From: Artemia franciscana | Taxonomy: Eukaryota > Arthropoda > Branchiopoda > Anostraca > Artemiidae | Direction of reading: 5' to 3' | NCBI RefSeq assembly: GCF_032884065.1 | Contig: NC_088880.1 | Location: 31,523,298-31,587,297 of the forward strand | Length of the DNA: 64,000 nt | In this document: positions 54,263-64,000 of the stretch, one piece after another | Numbering within the stretch: the first letter of the stretch is position 1 | Layout of the letters: each line of letters opens with the position of its first letter | The notes under the pieces: generated by a model | The model's database searches: none | Told to the model about the DNA's origin: nothing | The model's input: only the letters and a program-made list of their open reading frames with translations | Made by a program: the position numbers and the translations under genes

Positions 54263-55863
54263 TTGGATACATAAAAAAAAATTGGTAGGACCAATAAGCA
54301 TATTTGTATGCACTTTATAATTAGCCTAGGTTCTGTATAACAATACCCATGTGCGTTAACAGTTAACTGCTCTTGATTTTTTTGCTCCCTCTAGATAAAA
54401 ACGAAAATACTTTAATGGTATTTTCATTGAAAACCAATTTTTCTGGTTTGGTAGGGGTCTTACGTTGGAGGATCTTTTGCAGGAGGAATTTTTCTCAGGG
54501 GAATAGAATTCCCTCTACGGAGGGGGACTGGATATACTAGAGTTATTTAAAAAACTATCTAGATTTTTAAAGTTTGAAAAAGCTGTTTTTTTGTAATTTT
54601 TGCTTTACATGGGACGTAGACAACAAAATAAATTTTGCCAGGACCAAAAATAATATTTGTATATACTATTTCATTAGCCTAGGTATTGTCTGTCAAGCCC
54701 TCGGGGTACTAATTGAGGGTGCAGGGGTGGCAGGGCAGTTGTGTTATCGTTAACAATTCGTATACAACAGCCAAAAAAAATGTTTTACTAATCCGTCAAT
54801 TAGCACACCAGGTGAGGTAGTACCAAAAATACCTTGTCATACGTCGTACTGCAAACTTTTTTAGCATGCTGAGAAAATCTATAAATCTAAAAAGTCAGCC
54901 TTAAATACGCTGAAATGGAATTCTACTCTAGGAAGAATCCCGGGTTTGGAAGTTGCTTTTAGTCCAGGCTTAATCAGGGTTGCCAACTGGACACACTTTT
55001 ATGTCAATAAGACACAATCCCATTTTTGGGACACAATGACATAGTGACATTGACATTTTGAAAATTAATGACATGAAACAAAACATTTCCCAACTGGATG
55101 TATATTCTGGTAAACCAAAATCAAGGAACAACATTAAAACTTGAAACGAACAGATTTTTACGTATATAAGGTAGACACCCCTTCCTTGCCCCTCGCTCTT
55201 TATGCTAAAGTTCTCAACAGCCCTTAAGTTTGAACATACTTTCATAAAGAGTTGTGATAAATTCTTTAGAATTGAAGTCAAAAATTAGCCTAAAGAGTGA
55301 CGGTTGGGGATGGGGTAGTCCTCCACATTTATGAAATAATTTCTATTCTTATTAAGATTTTAATAAGATTTTAAAGACACTTCCCACTCAAACTCAACAG
55401 CCCTTAAGTTTGAACATACTTTCATAAAGAGTTGTGATAAATTCTTTAGAATTGAAGTCAAGAATTGAGGTCAAAATTTAGCCTAAAGAGTGACGGTTGG
55501 GGATGGGGTAGTCCTCCACATTTATGAAATAATTTCTATTCTTATTAAGTTTTCATGATACTTCTTACTTTCAGTCGATTTTCTTATTAAATTGTTTGCC
55601 CTTTTTCAAAATATGCCAACCATTCCCTTCAAATACCACCCCCCCCCCATATAAAAAATGGTTAAAAATATAAAATTCCAGACTTTTGCAGTTGAGACCC
55701 CGAACCCTTTACAGTAGTGTTCTCTGATACACTGAGTTGTATGTTGCGATTAGCATTATGATACCTTGACGTTTGAGATGTCCTCCCCCCCCCTTCTCGG
55801 AAATCATGGAAACTTTCTCAGGTTCATAGCTATTGATAGTTAACATTAAACTTGGGGAATTTT
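54263..55863. repeat. Outer tandem duplication, unit 2
   Basis: Matches 52643-54262 at high identity (mid to high 90s per cent by inspection). Differences include a roughly 40-bp deletion at 55210 and a 16-bp insertion near 55458 (AAGAATTGAGGTC). Ends at TTGGGGAATTTT, beyond which 55864-55990 continues to the HTR terminus. Confidence 0.9.
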
Positions 55864-55990
55864 ATATATTTGGAATCAAAATAAAAGCCTATTCTTTTGA
55901 AGTATTTATCTTTTTCAAGATTGATTTTTTAGAGTTTCGGTTACTATTGAGCCGAGCCAATCCTTGCTTGCATCTCGTTTCTCCAAACTG
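55100..55990 (+). mobile_element. HTR-related copy L with terminus
   Basis: Same as copy K but complete at the right: TTTATATATTTGGAATCAA, CTATTCTTTTGAAGTA, TTTTAGAGTTTCGGTTACTA, TTGAGCCGAGCCAATCCTTG and a degenerate hairpin end CTCGTTTCTCCAAACTGTTT near 55990. Confidence 0.75.
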
Positions 55991-57060
55991 TTTAAACTGG
56001 AGCTGAGAATAACCATGAAGCATCCAACATGATTAAGTGAGCAAATCAAAAAGTGGTGACGGGAGGGGTAGCCAAACGAGCAAGTATGAAATATTGATTC
56101 AGGATATGGTTAAATTTTGTTCTGGAGGAGGGGTGTTGAATTTTTAGAAAAGAATACAAAATAAAAGTTGGTAATCCGAAAAATAATAGAGCTATCGATA
56201 AACTGTTCTAAAGTTTCATGAAATCTTGTTTGGGCCTGGAGGCCTGCTTTCCAATAATTCCCTACCTCTTCAAGGGCTTACGATCGAAAGTAAGGAAAAC
56301 GGATTGGAGATGGAAGTCGAGTTCGTCTAAGAGAAAAATAACAAAAGCCATATAGCTTTACTTAACAAGGACATAATCTTAAAACTTAATCCAGGTCTTA
56401 GTTTATCTTTATGTCGTTTTTGTTCTTTTTGCTTCACGTTGGACGTGCATAAAAAATAAAAAAAAATTTGCAAGGACCAATAAGTATAATTGTATGTGCT
56501 TTATAATTAGCCTAGGTTCTGTATGTAAAGCCCCGTTGGCGGTAACAGTTTTCTGCTCTTGATTTTTTCGCCACCTCTAGATTTTTAAAAATAGTTTTGT
56601 TGTGTTTTCATTTAAACCAGTGTTTCTGGATTGGAGGGGGGTCTTACGTTGGATAATGTTTTCATGGAGGAATTTTTTACAAGGTATAAAATTTTCTATG
56701 GAGGGGGACTCGATTTTCCAGTGTTTTTTGAAAAACCATCTAGAGTTATTAAAAGTTTGAAAAAAAAGCAATTTTCGTGATTTTTGCTTTAGCCTACATG
56801 GGACGTAGAAAACAAAACATGTTTTGCCAGCACCTACAATTACATTTGTATATACTATTTCATTCCTCTGAGAAAAACCCCGATAAAACAAAAACCACCT
56901 AGGTACTGTGTGTCAAGCCCTCGGGGTGATAATTAAGGGTACAAGGGGGGAGGGCAGCTGTCTGTTTTAGATTGGTTTTTGATTTCTCTAGATTTTTAAA
57001 ATAGCCTTTTTTTGTATTTGTATCGAAAATGTGGAAAAACAATAAAATAGCCCACCTAGG
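55991..57060. repeat. Diverged third copy of the 52.2-53.1 kb flank sequence
   Basis: AACCATGAAGCATCCAACAT, AATAATAGAGCTATCGATAA, TTCACGTTGGACGTGCATAA, AAGGACCAATAAGTATAATT, TAATTAGCCTAGGTTCTGTA and TACATGGGACGTAGAAAACA all recur in the order seen at 52200-53060, with more divergence than between outer units 1 and 2. Confidence 0.8.
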
Positions 57061-59109
57061 TATTGTAAAATACTTATTTTTGGATCTTCATCTTTAAAAA
57101 ATGAAAAATAAATCCTTATCTCGCAGCTATATTATCATGAATTCGCCCCCCCCCCCCTTTCTAGCACCAAATTTCTATATAACCTAACAAATGATAGTAT
57201 AGAAAGAAAATATCCCGCCTACTTTTAATTAATTTTTAGGTTAAATCTGAGTAAACATAAACCTTGAATTATATTCTACTTTCAATTAATTAAACTACTA
57301 ATTCTGCTAATTCTTCTCTTTTGAAAAAGTCAGCTTAGGAGGCAGTTGCTCAATTCAGCAGTGCTAGGGTTGAAAACTTTTTAAGAAAAATTTGAAAAAA
57401 TGTTTGCTTCTGCAATTTTAACGGCGACTCTTGGAATTTGTATTATGACTGCAATTAGACCCATGGTGCAGCACCATACTTATCCCTCTTATGAGTTCCC
57501 TCTACTCTTTGGGCTATGCAGATGTCAACTCACGAAAATACACGAAGGTCCGTCCGTTTGATTTCAATTTAAAGACACAAACAGGGATATTTTTCAAAAA
57601 CTAAGGGAGGGGCATTGTTTTATTTGCCCGCTAAATAATACTTTTTAAAATCTAGGGGTATTTCCCGCTAACTTTTTGATATATTGAACATAAAAGGGAC
57701 CCCCAAGATTAAAAAAAACTTTTGGTTGTATTCTCGTTAAAAAAAAGAAAAATATCCCAGTCCCCTGTATTTTCGTCGATTGGCATTACTTTCTGACATA
57801 GCGTCAAAATCACAAGAGACGGGATTTGATACACGTTCCTTTTCAGCTTGAGCTTAGACTACATAATTGTATGAGCTTCATTTGACCAAAATGAATGACC
57901 TTAAATGTATAACCATGTATGACCCAAAATGTATAACCAAATGAATAACCTTCCATCGGGTATTCCAAATCACGGAGATATATCATTCTGAAAAGAGTAC
58001 TAATAATGATTGTCAGTGATATTGTTACTTGGGACATAAAAGAGCAAAAAAGGAGACATTTTGTAAATTTATAACAGAAAGCGAAATATTTCCCAACTGG
58101 ATGTATATGCTGGTAAAAAAAATATTCACTTTTCACTAAAGTAGTGCTTTTTTCTTCTTTTTTTTTCGCAGTAGTGCAAAGTATGGGATTTTTAGTTCAT
58201 TTGAGTTTCGTGCTTTTACTCCAAGTTATTTTGAATGAATGTTTCATATGAATTGTTTTCGTTTTCATTATATCTTACTGCCCGTTTAAAAAGAGGTCTA
58301 CAAAGCGTCTTTTCGTCAGTATTACAGCTGGTAAAAAATAATTGATTTCTAGTTTTTGAGATTTCAAGATGGAAACATTCTATCTAAAATAAAATGTTTT
58401 GAATTTTCAAGGGAGACATTCAAAGACCAAAAAGTTGGAACCCTACACTTAATAAATATTAAAAAATAAACATAAAAAAACTAAGAACTACTGGCGCGTC
58501 GTCAAATGGTTGTGTCATGAAATCTAAACAAAGAATAAAGCATTTAAAAGTTGGATCATGAAGACACTCATCTATGTTTTATTATGCTTACATCTGAATC
58601 CAACACCTAATTGCGTGGTCTTATTCATGCTGTAACGAGATCTTGCGTTTTATTGTTAGACTTTCTCAAATTTCTGAAACGACCTTTTTGCTAGTTACGC
58701 AAATAAATATATCAGCCATAGTTTAAATTTGATGTATATATTTTTCTGTGATGCATTCGCATCCGGTGTTACAATCCAGCTTGAATAACGAAGATTTTTT
58801 TTTCTTTTTTTGTTGCTGTTGAAGCATGAAGGAGTTATTCTTTGACACTGAAAAAACAAAAAATAAGGCTGCTTCTGGTGAATAGCGCAAAAGACGAACA
58901 CAGTAACTAAAATCAATAAGCCATATGTTAATTAGACAGTACTTGTTAGATATCCCGACCCCGCCCAAGAGGAGAAGTTAGGCTAATTTTAACGAAATAT
59001 GCCAACAAAATTATGAAAATTTCATACTTTAGAAACAAAATTATGGAAAGCAGGCCGCACAGAACGCATTATGTTAAATACGTTACCTGACCATCTCTAT
59101 ATATATCAA
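57061..59109. other. Non-coding, short local repeats
   Basis: ATGGTGCAGCACCAT (about 57460) is a short palindrome. AAAATGTATAACCA and ATGTATAACCAAATGAATAA are repeated near 57900-57950. A segment at 58080 (ATTTCCCAACTGGATGTATA) matches 55085 (CATTTCCCAACTGGATGTAT). No gene recognised. Confidence 0.45.
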
Positions 59110-60060
59110 GAGGTTCGTGGTAATGAACTGTAGTAAGGAGCGACCCAGCTCAATAGTAAACGAAACTCTAAAAAAAAAGAATTTTGGTTTTTCTTTTTTT
59201 TTTGGAAAAAAATAATATGAAAAAGTTTGTTCAACCGAAAGCAAGGAGAAGTGCTAAAACTTAAGAAGAACAGAGAGTATTACGCATATGAGGGGTTCAT
59301 CTCCTCCTAAATACCTTGCTCTTTACGCTAAAGTATTTTTAAGTAATTCCAATTATTTATTGTGATTCAGTCCTTTGTGATTCAGGGGTCATTCTTAAGG
59401 AATCGGGACAAAAATTAAGCTATAGTGTTAAGAGCAAGGTATTAACGAGGGGACAAACCCCCTCACATACATAATAAAAACATAAGTATATAGAATTTTG
59501 TTACGTAAGTTAATTCTTAAGTTACGCATATTTTTTACTAATTAAAGCGTTCGTCAAAAATTAAAAGTTTTAGTTGCCTTTTTAAGTAACCGAAAAATTG
59601 GAAGGGCAACTAGGCCTCCTCCCTCACCAAAAAAAGGGAAATAATATGCAAATTTCATTTTAATTATTTATGTGCGGAGAGCCAAAATGAAACATGTATT
59701 ATTTCAAAAACGTTCAGAAATTGAATAAAAAAAAACTAGTTTTTTTACTGTTTAATAAAGTAGAATTGAGAGAAAGAGTCAAAGTTTAACGTAAAGAGCG
59801 AGGCGTTGAGAAAGGGAACAGCCCCTTTCATACACAGAGTAATTTCTGTACATTTTAAGTTCTAATGTCGCTCTTTACTTTCAGTTTAAAAAAAAATTAG
59901 TTTTTTTTTATTTAATTTGGAACACAATTCAAAATTTAGCGTAAAAAGCGAGGTATGGGCGTGGGGACAAACCCCCTCATATACGTAATAGTTTCTGTTC
60001 GTTTTAATGTTGTTCCTTAATTTCAGCTGAAATTTTTTTTTTTTTATTTAATGCTTGGTA
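59110..60060 (-). mobile_element. HTR fold-back family, copy M (internally deleted)
   Basis: The terminus GGTTCGTGGTAATGAACTGT, AGTAAGGAGCGACCCAGCTC and AATAGTAAACGAAACTCT at the left, then a large internal deletion, then minus-arm inner modules (TACGCATATGAGGGGTTCAT, GGGGTCATTCTTAAGGAATC, TACGTAAGTTAATTCTTAAG, AAGTAACCGAAAAATTGGAA), axis (TTTAATAAAGTAGAATTGAG, about 59748-59785) and a short plus arm ending near 60060, followed by a second related module (AAAAAGCGAGGTATGGGCGT). Confidence 0.85.
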
Positions 60061-60654
60061 AAGCCATTTTGTACAGTGCTTCCATCACTCGTTTAAAATT
60101 CACTATTTTAATTTGACTTTAAGCAGTTTCTGCTATAAATGATACTTGATTTAGTCTGTCATTTACAAATGAACCGTAGCATTATGACAGCTTAATGTTA
60201 ATTAAAGAATTTAATTGACTGGAAAGCCGTAATTCGAGTCGCCAGCTTTCTAAAGCAGCAACCCCGATTTTGTTGCTTCCTCAAGTAGCGAAACATAATG
60301 ATTGAAAATTATGCCCAAGCATGTCCCTCTTGACAGAGGAAAATATTAAAACATTCAAAACCTTAAATGCTTTTTGGTCAATGATGCGTTTTATGATATT
60401 TTTTTCGGTTTCAAAACAGTCACAAAATCTTAATTCTTGAAGAGTTTTTTTTCTTTTGCAAAAATAGATGACTATGCAAAAAAAAAAAGTAATTTTGCAA
60501 GGTTTAATGCCGATAAGGCGTTCCTGAGAAAATTGTTAAAGCTAAAGAGATTTACAATGATCAATTACTCCAAAAGCTTTTTTTGGAACAAAGCCAGCTT
60601 AACACTAGCTTATGAGCTACCAAGGGTTAGGCTCCATAAAGAAACAATTTTTTT
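60061..60654. other. Non-coding, nothing recognised
   Basis: AT-rich sequence between two HTR pieces. An 80-residue lysine-rich open frame (60437-60679) has no recognisable domain. Confidence 0.4.
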
Positions 60655-60800
60655 TAGTGAGAGTAAGGAGCTACATTAAAACTTAAAACGACAGAAATTA
60701 CTCGGTATAGGAAAGGGGCTGTTCCATCTTCAACACCCCGCTCTTTGCACTAAAGTTTGACTCTTTCTCTAAACTCTAATATTAAAAACAGAAAAAAATT
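60655..60800 (-). mobile_element. HTR fragment N (inner minus module up to the axis)
   Basis: GAGAGTAAGGAGCTACATTA, TTACTCGGTATAGGAAAGGG, CACCCCGCTCTTTGCACTAA and GTTTGACTCTTTCTCTAAAC: the module next to the axis, ending there. Confidence 0.8.
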
Positions 60801-62439
60801 CTTATCCATGTAGTAAAGTAGAGAGGGATGGGGCTCTCCCCTCTTTTGCGCCTTGTCTTGCAAGAATTGGAGAATTTAAATAAAGACTAATAAAGAAAAT
60901 TCAGCTCATTGTAGAAGTTAATCTTCTTTCTCTTCTAGACATCAAATCGGATTTTATTATTCCAGCTTTTTGGATAAAATATATATCCTGCTTTGGTCAA
61001 GATTTAGCGAATTTTAGTTAATTTTAGTCAAATTTTAGAAAACTGAATGAAAATAATCTTAGTTATTCTTCCAAGCCTTTATAATTTACTATTTTTTTTT
61101 ATTCCAGCTCTTTATTACTCCACCTTTTTAGATAAAGTATATTTTCTGCTTCTGTTAGGATTTAGTGACTTCTAGTAGATTTTTGAAAATTGTATCGGTA
61201 AAAATAAATAAATTTCTTAAGAATTTCTAATCAATGCTGATCACTGCTTTTCCAATTTTAATAATTGTCCTAAAAAGATAAGTATCATTACGTTTTAAAA
61301 TTAATGCTGTTTTGAAGTGCGATGTGTCTTTTCAAAATCCGTTACAGGAAGAAGGGAAGAAAATTTCCACGTTTTTGGCGTCTCGAACGTTTTATGCACT
61401 CAAGTTTAAATATTAATAAAGGTATAAATCGTCTATAAAAGAAATTCTTTGAAACTTTCTTCATGCATATTTTGATAATTTTCTTTTCAGATTTGTAATA
61501 AATCAGAAACAATCAAAAGTATTTTTCCAGGTCTTGGATATTTTTTTGTTTTCCAGCTTGTTTTCATAAAACAAAGTATTTTTATACAGGTACAACAGGT
61601 ATTTAATTCTAAGAGTTTCTAAATGAATTTCCAAAATATTTTTATATTTTGTGGGCAAAACAAAATTATATTATTTTAGCTAGTTTTATGGGCATATATT
61701 GCGTAATCTAAGAATCAATCATTTTTGTTCGTTTCAAGTTTCTACTTCGTTCTTTAATTTTATACAAAAAAAATTAGTTTTTTGGACATTAAATCTTACA
61801 AAAAGATCTTTTTTTAATTTCGGCATTAAAAATAAAGAAGTCATTGTGATTCTTTGTTAAGAAATAATTCTATCTTATTTAAACGTTTCGCAAAATATTG
61901 AACTCTCTCACATAACTAACGGATCCGAAGAGAATGTTGTCATGGGTGTTTTTGAGAATTTGAAAGTAAAAAATACAATTTTCCTTTAATGTATTTCTAC
62001 ATTTTCAAAGAGACTACAAAAGAGACTAAGAAACTAAGGGACTGTGAAAGAGGGGATTTGTGGTAGAAAACACTACTTTGCTCTGGCACAATCTCGTTTC
62101 TTGCTTAAAAATGATTTCACGGTGATTGATGAAGAGCCTAATTAGTTACTGCAGCGCATATGCCATTATCAGCCGACGATTTTATGAACAAAGTTGACCT
62201 CACAGTGACATTAACGTCAAACTATGAGAATTAATCTGCACAATGTATAGTCATTTTTAAGATAAAGAAAACGCTCTTTGGGCAAAAATATCTTGTTAAT
62301 TAAAGAGGTCGTCATCTGCTGATGATCTATCAAAAAGTTTAGACTGCAACATTCATACCATTATTAGCTGACGAATTACAAATAAATATATAGCCCAGTG
62401 CAGCTTTCACGTTATGCCTTAGAACCACTTTTAAGATTG
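60801..62439. other. Non-coding with a diverged tandem pair at 60950-61200
   Basis: TTATTCCAGCTTTTTGGATAAAATATAT...CTGCTTTGGTCAAGATTTAG (from 60956) and TTACTCCACCTTTTTAGATAAAGTATAT...CTGCTTCTGTTAGGATTTAG (from 61114) are homologous about 157 bp apart. The rest is AT-rich with nothing recognised. Confidence 0.5.
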
Positions 62440-62700
62440 GGTGGAACTCAACCCCAGTTTAACTCAACCTCTTTTAACTCAACTGCCATTCAACTCAACT
62501 TCCAATCACCTCAACTTCCATTAACCTGAACCAGCTAACGCCCATGCCACTCAACCTTAATTCAACTCAGTTTAGTCAACTCAGTTAACTTGATTGAGGG
62601 TTGTGTTTTGTCGGGTTTGAGCTCAATCGAGTTAAAGAGAGAGTGAGTTATCAGGGGTTGAGTTGAATGAGGGTTCAGTTACATGCACAGCTAGTGTTTT
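62440..62700. repeat. Fold-back element with ACTCAA/TTGAGT arms (copy 2)
   Basis: The left arm (62440-62595) is made of units such as AACTCAACC, TTTAACTCAACT, TTCAACTCAACTTCC. The right arm (62595-62700) has GATTGAGGGTTG, GAGTTAAAGAG, GGGGTTGAGTTGAATGAGGG. The centre is GGTTGTGTTTTGTCGGGTTT. It has the same design and centre word (TTTTGTCG) as 715-1085. Confidence 0.65.
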
Positions 62701-64000
62701 CCATTCAGAAAGTTGATTTTGATTGTTTTTCAGGAGAGAAGGGAGCTTAAATTCTTCTTTCTAGGAGTATGGACTTTGGCAATTCCAATGGCACGCTGTC
62801 CATTTAAATGCTGCGCTATTTTTGAGGGGTTTTAGGTTCTATTTGTAATTCCTGTAATTTTTTCTCGTAATCAAGTTTTACTATTAATTTTAATAATAGT
62901 TACAATTCCTGAATCAGCCATAAATAGTAATATTTTTTCACTAGACACGCTTTCTTTTTGTAAAACAGGTTTTTAAATTTTTGGTTACAAGGATTCGGTT
63001 AGTCTTTCCTAGGTTGCAGCTATCGCTGGAACCATGAAGAAGGTGGTTCTATCAATTATCTTAAACTAAAACCTTTCCTAAAAGTTTGCTGCTGAAATAT
63101 AAAAAAAAAAGTGTGGCGAATATCAAGACTTTGTTTGTAGGCTACTTGACACCAAGGAAGTGTAAAGCCACTAACAAGAAAAATACAAGGCCAATAGAAG
63201 TAAAATACAGTCTTTTGACTAACAGAGATAAGAATAGTGGATAGGATAATAGAAAGGATTCAAACAATGCCCCGTGATTGTTTTAATTTTTTGACGTGAA
63301 TACAATATTTAATTTATTCTAAAATATCCTATGGGTGCCTCACAAAAGGGTCAAGCCTGGATTTTGGCCTCCCACTATTCCTGAAATATCAAAAATATCT
63401 CTCAAAATTATCGTTACCCCAAAAACATCCTTCTTACAGAAAAGCTTGCTGGCCTAGGCAAGTCCTTAGACTTTCATATAATTGATTGAATATGTTGTAT
63501 AACGCCCTTTCCTCTCCCTCCCCAAAAATAATGAAAATTTTCTGATTATATCTATAGAATTTGTAATATTCTTCGCATTGCTTTGTATGTTTTGTATTTT
63601 TGTAAATATGTTTAACTTTTTTGGCGTTATACATTTGAGTTTTTTATTTTATTATTATTATTTTTTTTTTACTTATGGTGATTATTGAAAGATTTTGATT
63701 CGTGAACTGTCACTGTTAATCAACTTCCAAAAACAGTCTGAATTTTATTAGTATCATCATTTTCTAAGAATCTATTCTAGTGCCAAATTCCACTAACAAG
63801 AAGACAAGAGCATAAAACGTCTAAAATAGCCTTCAGCTAGTATTTTTGTCATATTGATTCGTCAGTTTTTGCATTTTTTTTAAGAGTTTGCAAATCAAAG
63901 CTTGTTTTTCTTTCTTTTTACTACTGATAGCGATTATAAAAATATTTAGATTGACGAATTGCCATTTTTTGTCACCGTTCTCAAAAAAGGGGGAAAAGTA
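62701..64000. other. Non-coding, nothing recognised
   Basis: AT-rich sequence with homopolymer tracts. A 66-residue frame at 63434-63634 (minus) shows no recognisable family. Confidence 0.45.

Overview
The window looks like non-coding and repeat-rich DNA from an animal, most likely an arthropod. It is AT-rich, has very long (TA)n and (CT)n tracts, isolated exons with metazoan splice signals, and decayed copies of many transposon classes (CR1/Jockey- and L2-type LINEs, a Penelope-like element, piggyBac, hAT, pogo-type MITE). A crustacean such as a brine shrimp would fit, but I infer this from general character only. No complete host gene, rRNA, tRNA or CRISPR array is visible. A run of exactly 100 N (52046-52145) shows this is scaffolded assembly.

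Host-gene evidence is limited to two exons on the plus strand. One is a tRNA (guanine-26) dimethyltransferase (TRMT1-type) exon at 2493-2713 that carries an in-frame stop. The other is an intact signal peptidase complex subunit 2 (SPCS2) exon at 13382-13543. Two weaker exon candidates lie at 24480-24566 and 32673-32778.

The main discovery is an interspersed, non-coding fold-back family here called HTR (hairpin-terminus repeat). At least twelve full or partial copies occupy roughly a fifth of the window. Each arm is about 1.3-1.6 kb, is built of related internal modules, and ends in a short hairpin (ACAGTTCG-TTACCA-CGAACTGT followed by TTTGA). Two arms meet head-to-head at a conserved central axis, so the inferred ancestral form is a roughly 3 kb palindrome. 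Two copies are flanked by unusually long direct duplications (about 50 and 217 bp), and two share a 35-bp snap-back hairpin that must have been present in a common source copy.

Layout: 0-5 kb holds a TTGAGT fold-back, the TRMT1 exon and a LINE scrap. 5-7.5 kb holds (TA)n tracts and HTR copy A between two copies of another repeat. 8.2-9.7 kb has a Penelope remnant and an RTE-like LINE scrap. 13.4 kb has the SPCS2 exon. 15.7-20.7 kb is a LINE broken by HTR copy C and by a pogo-type MITE. 21.8-22.2 kb is a hAT remnant. 25.6-28.2 kb is a LINE with an L2-like LINE nested inside its reverse transcriptase. 29-31.6 kb is a G-run-rich tandem array. 32.7-33.5 kb is a Ulp1/C48-like protease remnant, followed by HTR copy D. 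39-48.5 kb has HTR copies E-H and a DUF7869-like transposon ORF. 48.5-51.2 kb is a piggyBac element cleanly inserted at TTAA in HTR copy I. 52-57 kb is a nested tandem duplication of HTR-related DNA. 59-60.8 kb has more HTR, and 62.4-62.7 kb a second TTGAGT fold-back.
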